From Laguncularia racemosa (taxonomy: Eukaryota > Streptophyta > Magnoliopsida > Myrtales > Combretaceae): a stretch of 64,000 bases of DNA. The translations under genes were made by a program, and so were the position numbers. The stretch spans positions 620,001 through 684,000 of the forward strand of contig JBBMOL010000057.1 of assembly GCA_037954665.1 (NCBI GenBank), read 5' to 3'. Each line of letters begins with the position of its first letter. Position 1 is the first letter of the stretch. Below, in pieces: positions 25,201 to 38,563 of the stretch. The notes under the pieces are model-generated. The model saw nothing but the letters and a program-made list of their open reading frames with translations. It was not told where the DNA came from and made no database searches.

Positions 25201-25929
25201 GTGTAACTTATAATCTTGCGACATACAAGTCTAAACTTCCCACTAATTCCGGGTTGCTCTGTTTGTTAGAATCCCATTTTCAGCCATACAATGTAAAATC
25301 CAATCTTGTAAAGGGGCCTAAGTAAATTGTTGACGGGAACCTTCTTCAAAACAGTCCTGAATGCATCCATTCCTACTGTCAACTGTTAGAAGTGTCACAT
25401 GGGTAGGTCCCCAACAGCTATCAAAAATGTAAACCAAAAATCCCTGCGGTGCCCATTTCCCACCTATTCACTTTGGATTAGGCCCCTCCGTACGGATTCG
25501 AGGAAATCAGATTCCGTACTGCTTCTCAGATGGGAAAAACAATGAAGCATTCATAGTGAAAGATGAAAATGGAGAGAGACCTACCCAACTCTCAGGTTGC
25601 CACTGCATGCCTGCAGAAAATAGTGAAAATAGGATATTAGATTGGTAGTTTTATGACCAGCGATCTGAGCATGGAAATGCTGTTTGAATATGAGGATGCA
25701 AACAAGAAGCCTGTAATCCGTGCACAACTTGCAGAGGCAAAATTATACCATGCTTTTACTCTCATTTCAATTTCTTCAAATATCTATAACCTCTGAAGAA
25801 AATTATACAGAAAAAATGAATTTTTACTACAGGGGGTGATTTAGGCTAAACCTAGTTGCAAATACATCAACATTTTTGTTACAACTACATCTAATTCAAA
25901 ATTTTCTGTGTTTCAATGCTGATAATGAC
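25200..25929 (-). other. Probable SYF1 3'-UTR / downstream transcribed region
   Basis: This stretch directly after the SYF1 stop is richer in G+C and less repetitive than the intergenic DNA beyond it. On the minus strand it carries splice-like sites (TTTCTGCAG|GC near 25610; |GTAGGT near 25580). It could be a spliced or alternatively ended 3'-UTR. No coding frame of note. Inference only. Confidence 0.35.
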
Positions 25930-28900
25930 TCAGCCTCGCTTAAGCCTCTTGATTCTTTCCAAGGCACCAAGACGGTTGTCACTCTCATTGCTTTTAAAAT
26001 TGGTGGTACCATCCTCTCCATTTTCCTCAGCCTCGTCTCTTTTACGGGCCAAACCACCAAAAACAGCTGAAGGCACATCCTTCTGAGCAATCTCAACCTT
26101 TTCATCATCCTCTGAATCATCACTTTCTTCAGGCAGCTCAATGTCTTCATTATTAGCATTGGTCCTTAGCCCACCATCAGCCTGTGATTCTATGCCAGCA
26201 CTTACAAAGCCAACTTTCCTGTTTGCATCTTTAGTTGTATCATCAGTGTCTGCAGGTGCCAGCTGCCTTTCCAAAGCAGCCATCTCGTCTTCCGTAATGC
26301 CGGCCTGTTTTAATTTGTCCTTTGCTTCATCAAGATCCAGTCTCTGGTCCTTCTGCATAAGGTACTCCGGCAAAATGAAGTGCGTCTGGAGAAACAGTAG
26401 ATAGAAGTCAGGCCATTCAACTTATAATAACACAAACTGGCTAAAAAATTACTCTGCAGCAAACAAGAAGATAAAATGTGTCTGGAAAGAATAAATGCTG
26501 CAAACATAAAAAGCATAAACAATATGACACCAAAATTGAAGTATAGATTTTAAGAATATCAAAGAAGGTACTCCATAAACTTGAGAACCATTAGACCAGT
26601 AGGACATTGTTCCAATTGATATGGGCCCTATTAATCCAAAGGCTCCCAGGCACCTGTGCACCCAAATTTAGGATCTCCACACCACCCAACAATGTGGCGT
26701 ATAGCAATATCATGATAAGCTTCATAGCTTAACAAATGACTCAGACCTAAGTTTTTATAAAGCCAAAAGTAAATGATCTATATCCTCAATACAAGAATGC
26801 AATTGGCAAATGAAGATGCTTACAGTGAGAACTGAGATGTTCCTTTAAGATGTGAAAATAATACCACAATAGCACCAGAAGCTTAAGAAAAGCACTGCAT
26901 TACTAATATATCAAGAAAAGCAAAAGAAGAGAGAGAGAGAGAAAGAGAGAGAGAAACTTCAAGATAAGAAAGTCTCCATAGCATATAGAAATGTACCTAT
27001 ATAATCAGAAGGGACAGCAATTGCAGCCCTTTATGCAGTACACACAGGCCCTAAGTGGAGTTGGCATAAACATATGTTTGCCAATCTTTAACAGAACTAC
27101 TACATTTTAAGAAAAACTAAAGACAATTTTGCACAGTAATTGCATGCCCTACAGATTCCATTCCAAATATATAAAAGAAACTCCAGAAAATACGGCAATA
27201 TCATGCTATACATATTTCAGGCTCAAAACAAACAGAAGATAAAGTAAATTTATAGTCCACAGAATTATATTTTTCTCCAATTTTGCAACATATTTTTTTG
27301 AATTAAGGTTGCTGCCCAAACTCATTTCAGTATTAATGCATGCAAAAAAGATCTAATGTTCTCTAGAAAACCTAGAAGAATAATGTGAATGCATCATTCT
27401 CATAACAGGATGAGCTACTACTGTATTTGTTCAAAAGGAACTTTCTCTTCTACATTCATCCCTATAACCAGATGAAAACAGAATGCTTTCCCCAGAAGAT
27501 ATAAAACTAGAATACGAATTCAAAAAGATAAACTACTTTTAGCATAGACACAAGTAAAAATCATACCTGACTATAACTAGCGGAAACACTCCTCTTAATA
27601 CGAAGCATCTCACGGAAGGTATCCTCATTGCCATGCTGTACCTCAAATTCATGCCACTTATTCCAGAAGTCTACATCAGATCGTGGATCCGCAAACTGCG
27701 AAGCAAATACATAGATACCACGAGCACGATCAATCTCTCCCAAGCTCTTTTCTAGCTCTGCATATTTCAAGCACATTGTTTTCACATCTTTGTCAGGAAG
27801 TCCAGATTCTATGGCTTGCTCATAAATCTCCCTTGTCCTGGGCACACCAAATATCTCAGCTGCCCGCGCAATATAAATCTCATACATTGCTAACTTTTCA
27901 TTATTGGGAACAGCTTTAGCAGCTTGATCATAAACTTTCATTGCCCTCTTTGCAAGACCATAATCCTCCTCCAACTTTGCATACTGTAGGTACAGAGGTT
28001 TAACTTGATCTGCAGGTGCCTAAGCAGAAGAACATAAAGTTAGTTTTATGACATAGTATGAAGAGAAATCATGTCCAAATAGAGAGAGCACAACTCACTC
28101 AATATACAAAAGAGTGAGTTTATTCTTTGCCCACTTATACCAAATTCAACATTTCAGTTATGCAGATGATTAAGGATGGATTACCAATCAGATACAGTCA
28201 AGAACATCCGTGCTATTTCAATTAAATTTATGATTGTCCTTGACTTAAGCTCCATCCATCAATACAGAATGTGTAAGTTATAAAAAATATGTATAAGCAA
28301 TCAAATAATGCTTTCTATCCTTCTTTTTTTAGTGATCCTATCCATCTTATTTATATGTAAGATAATCTTGTATTTTCAGCCCCACAACCTTCTTCAATTC
28401 CCTAATTACCGCTTGGAATGAAAAGAGGACATTACCCACTTCCAGAATAACTTATGATGAGACAACACCAAAAAATAACTTAACAATATTTCTCCTCTTA
28501 GATGTAAAAATGAAGCAATCTTAGCTACTGCTTCCCCCCCAGTTCAAACTGTAAAATTGAAGCAATCATGCAGATGAACAACAAATTTTTTACATAATTG
28601 ACCAAAAAAGAGGGGCCAGCACACTTGCCAACGAGAAATATAGACTTGGTTATGATACCATATCAATAGCATGCTCAAACAGCTCTCGAGCCCTTTCCAG
28701 CTTTGACTTCCCATAACGCTTCACAAACTTTGTCAAGTATGTGACCCATATATCCTTGACATGTGGGTACTTGAATATCTTGACCCCCCTTTCATATACC
28801 TTGAATGCATCTTCAAAATATTTATTGTCCTACGAAAGTGCAATTGAGACAATTGTCAACATTAAAAATCCAAAAAGGAAATTGAAAAATAATCTTGCAA

Positions 28901-31354
28901 AGATTATAGGATGTTTTCTCACTTCTAAAAGTACTGCATAATTGATAATAATTTGTGGAGTAGTGATTCTCAAATCTAGTATCCGCTCATATACTGCTCG
29001 AGTGGACTCCAAGGTACCCAAGCTCTCCTCCAAATCAACGTAGAAGGTCCAAAGCCTCAATGACTTATGCACCCTCATCTGAACTGGTTCATTTCCATCA
29101 GCAGCCACTGCAATTATTCATACAAGCCAAAGAGCCATCAAATAACAGCTTTGCTTTATCTAGTACCTAATAAGGTCATGAGTTTTGACCATAATTTACT
29201 CATATATATAATTAAGAAGATATAAAAAAGAAGTGCATTTGCAGGGAAATAATGCAACAACATGCATACTGAGAAATAATTGTCAAACTCACAAAGTTCC
29301 ATAAATTCCAAGAGCCATCAAATAACAGTTTTGCTTTATCTAGTACCTAATAAGGTCATGAGTTTTGACCATAATTTACTCGTATAATTAAGGAGATATA
29401 AAAAAGAAGTGCATTTGCTGGGAAACAACGCAACATGTATACTGAGAAATAATTGTCAAACTCACAAAGTACCATAAATTCCAACAATTCTAATTAACTT
29501 TGTAAAGATAGCATACAATCAATACAGTGACAAATATGAAAGATTAGGAAATGGAGATATCAGTGAAAATATATTCAGGAAAAAAGAGATAAATAAAGCT
29601 GTAAGCATACAGAAAAAGAAAATGAGGCCATAAAAAAAATGAATACTAATCTCTCAAGTTTCAAACTTTGAGAAAAAACAAAAATGGAGAACCAATCTAC
29701 AACTTGTGCACAATGAATTTCAATGAACAGCTCTCATCATAATAAAAAATCAAGAGTTGGGAAAAAATGAGGAATGTACTGAAAGCAGAGAAGACAGGGA
29801 AAAATAGTTATTATCAACAAGTAAAGAGCGGAAAGTACCTCTTCTTTTGACTTCAACTGATGGCTCAGCAGTAGCTCTTCTCATCAATTCCAATGCTTTT
29901 TTGAAATTATTATGTCTCAATTCCATTTCTGCCCACTCACACCAGACACTAGCCAAATTATCCACTGTTTTGTAATTTACTTGCACTGCCTTGTCAAAAA
30001 TAACTCTAGCATTGGCAATATCTTTGTGGGTCTCATACAACTTGGCAAATGCAACCCACAAGGTGTGAGGTTTTCCAACAGCTTTCATGGGATCAACAGT
30101 CCTCACAGCTTCAGTGTAAGTAAGTATCTGCTTTGTTGGATTACCCTCAAATAACTTCACCCTTCGATGCCACTGCTCCACATTATGTGGATTTTGTCGC
30201 AACAAAACACTATTAGCCAACTCCGGTCTCCTAACCATCAAATTCTCAAAACGTGCTATCCTCAAATCAACATCATTATCATCATGTAACCAAAACCCAT
30301 CAAGGATTTTCTTCTCAAACTTAGCTACTGACATATCCACATCCAAACGGATATCTTCATCCATGTCAACTCCATTTTCCCGTGACTGATCCTCCCGGCC
30401 TTCCTCCTCCTCCTCCTCCTCATCACTTAAGTCCAGATTCTCCATCTTATAAGAAAGCATGCTTTCTTCAAACTGTGCATACGCATCAAAAATCACACTA
30501 AAATCCCTCACTGTAACCACAGTTGTCATACCCTCCTCAAAAATATCCCTCGCCTTCTCATGCAAGTTTCTCCTAATATAATACTCTGCAAGTGATGTCC
30601 ACAACCTGCCAACCTCATCTGTGAACTTCCTAATCCCTCCCCTTATAATTGCATCAACATTCAAGCCTGAAACATCTGTAGCATGCTTTGTAAGCAAGTC
30701 ACACAATTCTAGCCACAACCTATGCTTCGTTTTCCCCTTTATGGAAAAGAACTGATCATCATTCAGAACTGAAGCTAACCTCTCAGCAGCCTCCTGCCAG
30801 AGGCTGGAATCCACCAAAAACTCGAGAAAATCCTCAATATGTGATGGGTCATACTTCAAATACCTCCTGTAAACCCTAAGCGAAGTCTCAATCGGGATAC
30901 CCTTTTGACTAACAAATACCAAATAAGGCTCCCAAATCCTATCATGCTGCGTTACAGGCAATGCGCAGAGTGCCCTATCAAATGTCCTCCGTGTCCGCGA
31001 AATCAATTTCTGCTCAGTCAGTGTTTGTAAATACATAATCCAAATCCTGGGCATTTTATGCATAGTAACTAAAGCTCTTTCAAAAGTGTTATTCAAAGTC
31101 TCGTATTGAGAATGACTAATTGGCAAGTTCCGGACTACCTCGAGGCGTTCGCGGAGGTACGCGTGCCAAAGCTTATAGCTTCCAGGCAGTGCCTTAAGGG
31201 CACGCTCGTATATAACGAAACGTTTCTTAAATGGGGAATCGGATCGTGCAATCAAGTAACGCCACCATAGTTTGAGACTAAAGGGGTTTCGTAATAGCTC
31301 TTCTTCGTATAGGAGGTCGTCTTGCGATGGGTACAGTTCTTTAGGGATTGACAT
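25930..31354 (-). CDS. SYF1: Pre-mRNA-splicing factor SYF1 (XAB2 homologue), complete gene
   Basis: SYF1 is a scaffold of the NineTeen-complex/intron-binding part of the spliceosome in the nucleus; its animal homologue XAB2 also acts in transcription-coupled repair. Coding exons (minus): 29839-31354, 28923-29107, 28659-28829, 27567-28019, 25930-26385, which join in frame to 926 residues plus TGA, close to the usual plant length. All introns are GT-AG (731, 93, 639 and 1181 bp). The N-terminus is MSIPKELYPSQDDLLYEEEL, followed by half-a-TPR (HAT) helices throughout, with typical blocks WWRYLIARSDSPFKKRFVIYERALK, here given as WWRYLIARS and RALKALPGSYKLWHAYL, plus FEVQHGNEDTFREMLRIKRS near residues 750-770. 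An acidic run (DEEEEEEE) sits near residue 310. The low-complexity C-terminus ends RIKRLKRG. A possible 59-bp leader intron (31438-31496) is bounded by GTAAGT and TTTTTCAG. No breaks; certainly functional-looking. Confidence 0.97.
26926..26955. repeat. GA microsatellite in SYF1 intron 4
   Basis: A run of AG/GA dinucleotides with one AAAG interruption. Confidence 0.85.
29131..29483. repeat. Tandem duplication (about 180 bp) inside SYF1 intron 1
   Basis: The copy starting AGAGCCATCAAATAACAG at 29131 recurs at 29311, and both end with CTCACAAAGT(T/A)CCATAAATTCCA. The second copy is slightly shorter through small indels. The high identity indicates a recent event; it does not touch the splice sites. 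Confidence 0.93.
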
Positions 31355-31639
31355 TTTCAGTCTATTGCTTTTTCTTGTGTTCTGGTTTTACGGCCTAAAA
31401 CCCTAGGATAACGGATTCAAAATGTAAAACCTCAAATCTGAAAAAGCATGCAGCTTTGAGAAATTAAGAAACCCTAGTAACAGAGAAGTTACTTACCCGG
31501 AGATTGGAGAGAGAAGGTGGAGCAGGGAGGGAGCTGATGCAGTGTGAGATAGTGAACACAGAGGGGGCTCATGGATTTGGGGAAGACGAAAGGAGGAAGG
31601 TCGATGCCTGAATCGGTAAATAGTGCTTGGTCCGGTCCC

Positions 31640-32362
31640 TACTCTATCTTTTATTTCAAGTGCTTTTAAAAAAATAAAATATAAATAATATGATTAGAAA
31701 TAATACATAAATAACTAAACTTGTAAAAAATAAATATTTAAGCATTTTAGCTATGTCTGGTCATGATATATGATAATAAGTTACTACCAATCTTATCTTT
31801 TTATGCTTAAATTAGTGTACAAAACGGATAAAATATAATATACATAAAGACATAAAACGGACATTTCATTAATTAATTTGATATTTTGAATTTTAATTAT
31901 TTCTTTGACAACCATCCATATAATAAATTATAAAGCTATTTTACAATATAACATCATAATAATTACTGAAGAAAAATCTAAGAAAAGCAATACTAAAAAT
32001 AATAAATATGACATGCTTCCAAATAAAAATTATTTATTTACTTGAATAAATAGAATAAAACTGTAATATAATATTTATTATTAGAGAATTATAGTTATAA
32101 TAACTCCTTGAACAACACTGGATAATTTAAAAAGGTACTATAATGTCCCTATATACAATTATAAAATCATAATAAAATAAAATTGCAAACCATATAATAT
32201 ACATATTACAATTATATATTAAATGTAAACACATAATAATATAGTATATATACATAGTAATATATTATATTACAACATTATATATACATATAATTATGTT
32301 ACAACAAAAAATCATATATAATGTGTAATGCTATATTATTTTATAACATAACAAACCACATA
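31640..32362. repeat. AT-rich repeat block upstream of SYF1, left flank of element C
   Basis: Very AT-rich. The part 32180-32360 (ATAATATAGTATATATA, AGTAATATATTATATTACAA) is clearly related to 50700-50910 on the other side of element C, so C seems to have landed in a pre-existing AT-rich repeat array. Confidence 0.6.
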
Positions 32363-32756
32363 TGCCCATGTTGTGAACCAATCAAAAGGAGCCTAAATTG
32401 TGGCCAAATGCAGGCCTACAAAAGGGATCCAACCCATATTGGCCTAAGATGAAGGCTGCCTAAAAATCTTAAGAATCAAGTTGTAATAACTATAGTGGTA
32501 AGTAAGACTTAATCTTAACCATTATGTTAAAGTAAGTTTAGCCATCCATAAGGCCTTTTGTATGTATAGAGGATCTCCTCTCATTTGTAAATTATCTATT
32601 ATATAGTAAATTCTTATTCTTCCTAAATCTTTTTTCTCTACTTTATCTCTCTAACTTTGTATTATGTGTATGTACAAGGTGACTTAGCACTCTTTAATAG
32701 GCTTTAGAGTACCTAAGTGCTACATGAGTGCACCTTGAAACAAAACCCCCATGACA
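32363..32756 (+). mobile_element. Element C, left (5') LTR, Ty3/gypsy
   Basis: This ends ...CATGACA just two bases before a primer-binding-like site. It shares order and many words with 50257-50688: TCTC(C)TCTCATTTGTAAATTATCTAT, TTAGCACTC, CCTAAGTGC(TA/CA)TA. The left end is placed at TG (32363) by alignment and is approximate. The two LTRs are strongly diverged, so C is the oldest layer of the nest. Confidence 0.65.
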
Positions 32757-32758
32757 AT

Positions 32759-32770
32759 TGGTATTAAAGT
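32759..32770 (+). other. Primer binding site of element C (initiator tRNA-Met type)
   Basis: TGGTATTAAAGT, two bases after the LTR end, matches the usual gypsy site TGGTATCAGAGC with three changes. It is followed by GGGTTTTGC as in many gypsy leaders. Confidence 0.7.
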
Positions 32771-32797
32771 GGGTTTTGCAACGAGAGAAAGCAAAAA

Positions 32798-34504
32798 TGT
32801 CTTCTAGTGTAGAGAACGACGTTTAGATTTTTGTAAGGGAAACTGCCTATGAGGACCACTTCAATGCTAAGCATAAAGCTTGATCAAGGGACATTTTGTT
32901 AACAATGGGCACCGGATTGGAAAATGTAAAGTTATGTGTTGCTAAAGTGAAAGAGGGGTTGGAGAAGTCATAAGACTACATCATGAGATTGTGGAGAATC
33001 TTCATGGAGAATTATAGGGGACATTCAACCACACTATAGGAAGTCTAGTTAGTCGAGATAATGCCTTTAAAGCTTGAATGGTATACTTAGGGGCTAGGAT
33101 CAATCAATTGGAAGATAAGATAGCGCGATTAGAGGAAAGAATAGATGCATCTATAGAAGCATTAAAGAAGGAGATAAAGGACATCAAAGCTCAATTAGCA
33201 ACTTGTGGGATTGGACTAGCAAATGGAGTAGCAATCTAGCTAACTCAAAGGTTAGATGTGTCAAAGCCTAAGTACTTCAAGGGGATACAGTTTGCGAGAG
33301 AGGTAGATAACTTCCTGTGGATTGTAGAATGGTACAACATGATTGTAAGGCTTATAGATGATGAAGTAAAGTACGAATTATAGTTTTACTTTTGAAAGAC
33401 ATTGTGATAATTTAGTAGAGGAGAAGAGTTAATGAGATTGCATCATAGGTAGATTTTGTGCCAGAGCTTAGGGATTAATTCTCCTCCCAAAATACCAAAA
33501 GGGAAGCCAACATTAAACTCTAATAACTTACTTAAAAGAGCATAATGAAGTAGTACATACAAGAATTTTTTTAATTTATGTTGGAAATTCTAGATCTTAG
33601 TCCAAATGATACTATTGTCTTGTTTTTAGATGGGTTAAAACCATGGGTTAAGCTAGAACTAAAATAACATAGAGTAGAGAGTATCTCTAAAGCTATTTTG
33701 AATAGTTAGTGTATCTCCATTAGCAGGATGTATGGTACATCTTCCTTAAGTAGTATAGAGGAAGGGGATGAAGTGAGGATGATTAAGTGCAATAGATCCC
33801 TAAGTCTGCCAAAGAGGAGAGGTATCTTAAAGGGAAAGGGAATTGAGAAGAGGATACCCCAAAAGCTAACTTTTGTGATAGGCCATTATGCCAAAGACTG
33901 TCCAAAGAAGGAACATTCGTGTGCTTTAATTGTGGAGGACAAGTTTGATAAAGATGAGAAGAGTCAACTTAGAACACTTCGACCTTTCTATGCCATGAAG
34001 TCTTAAGACAATAAGGAGTAAAAAAGCTCAATATAAGTAGGAGTCAAGTTAGCTAGGAGGAAAATGAATCTAATGATAAACACAGAAGCTTTGCTAAAAA
34101 GCTTAGGTTAAGGCTGGAAAAGAATAAAGCCTAACTTATGATAGTAAATTCAAAAGAATTCTAACTTTAGGAGAGGCTAAAATGGTAAACTTTAATATCC
34201 ACAGCTGGCATAGGCAATAAAACATAGAGTTAGTTCTCATATATGACTTTGTGCTTCTCATAGGTATGAACTTCCTAAATTGAATTGATGTCATTATCAT
34301 CCACTGGTCTAATTGTATTTGCGTACTTAGCAAGAAGAACCAATGTGTTATACTAGTAACAAGAAAAATTAGCAAAGCCACTAGGTTCATCATAGTAGTG
34401 CAACTCGTATAAGGAGACAAACAAATTAGCATACTTTAAGGAAGGTCTATCTTAAGTGAGGGAGACTTCGGGGGAAATCGACATCAAAACCCTATAAAGG
34501 CTAA
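32798..34504 (+). pseudogene. Element C gag and protease relic
   Basis: From an ATG at 32798 the plus strand gives a gag with many stops: an acidic/coiled segment (33110-33210), VQFAREVDNFLWIVEWYN (about 33290-33340; family FxGxxxAxEVDNFLW), LMLEILDLSPNDTIVLFLDGL (about 33580-33635; family MLEIxxMxExDxLxxFLxGL), then a degenerate knuckle GHYAKDCPKK (about 33882-33910) in the open frame 33728-34006. Beyond 34150 the protease-like LLIGMNFLN and IIIHWSNCICVL follow. Reverse transcriptase, RNase H and integrase are absent: the sequence passes directly to a 3'-type region before the A-type LTR. Confidence 0.75.
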
Positions 34505-34690
34505 GATTAAGAGGCTTGTTAACATGGGTGAAAGACCTAATAGAGGAAGATAGATTGGGAAAGACAAGGATAGCACATCCTCGCAATAGTAGATAGAGAA
34601 ATGTTAGGGGTATCATCACTGGACAGAGAAGCATAACAACGATAGTGTTTTAAGGTAAAAGTCAAGTCATAACAACAAGAGCATCATTGG
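34505..34690 (+). repeat. Element C 3' segment, first copy of a duplicated flank
   Basis: About 170 bases ending GCATCATTGG are repeated at 48106-48274, each time immediately left of an A-type LTR. The last five bases, ATTGG (34686-34690), match the pentamer right of the second A-type LTR. Confidence 0.85.
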
Positions 34691-36473
34691 TGTAACGCCC
34701 TAAAACCTAGCCATGCTATGAGCTACCACGTATTCTCATTTCGTAAAGACACTCAAAGGCTCAAACACTACAATTCTCTAAACATTAACCTTCAAGTATT
34801 CAATATGATGATTAACTTCTCAAATTACTACAGCGGAAGTATACATAGACATCAACACTACAACAACTTTTGAAGGAAATATATATATATATATCCTTAA
34901 AACATAATTCCTATTCAATCTCTTCAATTAAATACAGCGGAAACTTTTAAAACTTAAATAACATAATAGTCAAAGTTATAATTACAAAATATTCAATCTT
35001 CTCCTTTCTCCTCATTAGGATACTACTTGTCATAGTACACGTATTCCACATTCTCCTCAATATCTTAATCGGTCTCTACTAGGGTCTCATTATACCTTAC
35101 AACTTCTCTTATGGCACTTATAACTAAAAAAAAGTTCCCACAAGGGGTGAGCTAATGCCTAGCACTATGTATACCGATAAACACATACATATACTATTAC
35201 AAAAGCAATAGCATAAGCATAATGTAACATAATATTCATACATAATTTTATTTATCTTTCACAACCTTTAGCCGATACATAATCACATTATAAATATTAT
35301 CACATATAACTTTCACAACATCCTTTCACAATCATTCTACAAACAATATATATATACATACATATATATATATAGGTATTTCCCTTTTGTTCATGAGTCT
35401 ATTTCCCATACATAATAATAATAATAATAATAATACATATGACAATAGATACTTCCCACTATCTATGAATCCATGAATCCTTTCACAACATCTTTCCATA
35501 AACATGAGTCCTTTCACAACATCCTTCCACATATTACTTAGATCATTTTGATACACGACTCCGCTAAAAACAACTTCACATACTGAATATCGGGGTGCCA
35601 CCCCGAGAACATCGACCCACACTTAGTTTCTCGAACCCAGCAAATCACAAACACATGTGTAAACAATCCAATCTAATTTCAATAATAATTAATCCACACA
35701 CAATATCTAGCTTAACAAGCACAAACAACACACATGGGATACATGTACCTGACTTTGCAAATCTTAACCTTTCCTTACATGTCTATAACTTCACAATTCC
35801 TCCAAACCCATACATAATCCCAATTACATGATCTTAGAATTGTATCTCAACACATTAAAATGAAATAGATGTATTTCAACTCAACACGGTCATGTTGGAG
35901 GCTATATAGATGAACACAAGGTAGTACACAACCATGCCAAAGGCTAAGTACATTCTTTATTTTTTAACTCAGGTAAGACACAATCATGTTGATAGATGAT
36001 GTACCTTTCTGAGTAGTCTAGGTTTTAACATAAGCCTCAACACGGTCATGTTGAGAGACTATATATCTTTCTATGTATGTTATATTTTATCATTGGACGA
36101 GACACGACCATATTGGAAGGCCTTGTATCTTTCTATTTAATTTGAGTTTAACACATGATACAACACATTCGTATTGAGAGGCCTTACACCTTTCTATTCA
36201 TTATGGGTTTTAACATAAGGTACGATACGACCATGTTAGGAAGCCATATATTTCTCTATATGACCTGGGTTTGACACAAGACACGACGCAGTCGTGTTAG
36301 GAGGCTGTGTATCTTTTTGTTCACTACAAACTCTCATTCTCCATTTCAAAATTCCTAATTCTTTTCTAACCTTAAATCTAACAATTTTAATCCTCGTTAT
36401 GCATTTTTTTTTCCATAGAAATTGCTAATTTGGCTTAAACTAATGACTTACTATATCAAGTCATCTTAGAACT
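34691..36473 (-). mobile_element. A-type gypsy LTR, copy 1, interrupted by element B
   Basis: Starts TGTAACGCCCTAAAACC. It matches the LTR at 48275-50245 along its length up to CATCTTAGAACT (36473), where element B begins; the remaining about 460 bp of the LTR are missing here. It contains a longer run of the CATGTTGGAGGC-type repeat units (35876-36320) than copy 2. Orientation is minus, judged by the TTACA-type end at 34691 and the GGTGAGCT motif near 35145. Confidence 0.85.
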
Positions 36474-38563
36474 TGTAACGCCCCGAAACTTAGGCCATAC
36501 TACTGATCACTGGGTGTCTTTATCTCATAAGAACACGTTAAGGTTCTAAATCAACTTTGATACCTTTTTATTCTAAAATTCCTGTATAAAGACATTCAAT
36601 ACATCCCACAACTTCAAAATCAATTTCGTATATGCATATTCAACATTTAGTGCAGCGAAAGTTTATAATAATCTAAATTAACATTCTCCGAAAGATATTA
36701 TCTATTACACTCAATTAATAGAATTCCCTAAATTTCTAATCACTGTAATAGTAATGATAACTATCTTCTTCCTCTCTTTGTAGTTCTTCTAAACCCATGT
36801 TATCTTTTGGGTTATCATCTCCCTCAACACCTGAATCTAAAAAAAATATTCCCGAAAAGGTGAGCTAAAGCCAATACGTATAACACAAACACATACACAT
36901 GAACAAATATAAACAAGTATCACATACATTATGCAGTACTTATCCATAGGCATAGTTTCATGATACAATTTAAGTCCACAAGCAACAACAGGGTACTCAT
37001 GATCCCCTTAACATACTTAACACATTGGAACATGAATTAATGATGAGAACTACCACTATAGGCCCCACACCCATGGTCCACACTCATGATCCCTTAAATC
37101 ACTTAAACTTAGTGAAGGAAACTGCTACTACAAACCCCACACTTATGGTCCCTTAACCCTTAACCTTGATGATGGGAAATGCCACTAGGGGCCCCACACC
37201 CATGCTCACTTAAACACTTAATCTTGGTGATGGGAATTGCCACTACTGGCCCCATACCCATGTCCACTTAAACCGCTTAATCTTGGTGATGGGAACTACC
37301 ACTACGGGCTCCACACCCATGTCTACTCAAACATTTAATCTAACATTTAACCCATATCATTTCCAAGCACGACTCCACTAGGGACAATGTCACACAAGGA
37401 TCTTTGGGGTGCTCCTTAGGGATCTACCACTACGAGCCTTTAGGCTGAGTCAAGCATATACAACATACAACTTAAATACTTAAACCAAATCATTCAACTT
37501 AATCGATTTCAACAAATATTCTAGCTAGAACAAGCACAAAACAACATACAAGTTATACGTACCTTGAGTCCTAGTTTGAAGCACTTCTAGTCTTAACCTT
37601 AAAGCTAATCTAAAATCTGTATAACATCAACAATTCCTTCTTAGTACTAATCTAAGATTGATATCATCTCTTAACTCTCTTAATCTTAATCATTTAATTT
37701 TTCTAAGGTCATACTAGCTATCTAGGTTATGTGGAAATTAACTTAATTAGAAGTTAAATAGATATATAATTAAGTTATATTTCTCTCAACACAGCCATGT
37801 TGGAGGTCGTGTAACTCAACGCAGGCTAAAACACGACCATATCAAAGGTTATGTATCTTTCAATGAGTTTTTGGCTCAACATGGTTAAAACACGACTGTG
37901 TAAATAGGTCGTGTATCTTTCAGTAAGCTTTATATTCAACATAGTCGAAATACAGCCGTGTAGACAAGCCATGTATCTCTTGGTATGTTTAAGGTTCAAC
38001 ATGGTTGAAACACAGCCATGCATCCCTCGGTAAATTCTCATGAACCCTAATTTCTTTATTCCAATTTCTCCTAATTCGATTCTCTTTATTCATAAGCTTA
38101 ACTTAACCCTAAAACATGTATTTTCTCCTCAATTACATAATTTGGAATACTTACATCGAACTTTCTGCAAATCGAATCCTTGATCCGTGAATTTCCCTGT
38201 TCTTTACGTTCCCTCTTCAATCCTATTCTAGTGACATCATGTAGTAGTAAGTCAGTTTAACCTCAATTTTTTATTCATGTCTTTTTCGTAAGTTATAAAA
38301 ATCCTTACATGGCATGACTAAATCGAATGTCAATAAATTCCCTTCAGTCGCCTTAAGTTGTTTTGAGAGCCTTTTTCCTTTTGTTTATGATTTCATTGGA
38401 CAAAATGACAAAAGAGGCTCTCTAGGTTAATTTAGGGTATTTATACCCTTAATGTGAAATGACCCATTCGCCCATCATTTTAGGTACATTTTTACGTCCT
38501 TAGCTTTAGCTTTATGTTATAATATAGATATATTGATAAATCATTAAAAATTCAGGTATTACA
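36474..38563 (-). repeat. Element B 3' LTR (complete)
   Basis: 2090 bp, TGTAACGCCCCGAAACTT...CAGGTATTACA on the plus strand. On the minus strand a TATA box GTATAAATACCC lies near 38445-38456. It carries two internal minisatellites: five units around GATGGGAACTGCCACTA (37030-37330, about 60 bp each) and four of CAACATGGTTGAAACACG type (37790-38030, about 61 bp each). Confidence 0.9.

Noticed and set aside
25876..26404. Open frames overlapping the last SYF1 exon on the opposite strand
   Set aside because: They are antisense shadows of a well-supported coding exon.
27683..27919. Plus-strand 78-codon frame
   Set aside because: Shadow of SYF1 exon 4.
34136..34634. Two minus-strand frames rich in Leu/Ser
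   Set aside because: They lie across the plus-strand protease region of element C and show no family features.
37030..38030. CRISPR-like regularly spaced repeats
   Set aside because: Units are degenerate, spacers are also repeated, and the arrays lie within plant LTRs; they are minisatellites.
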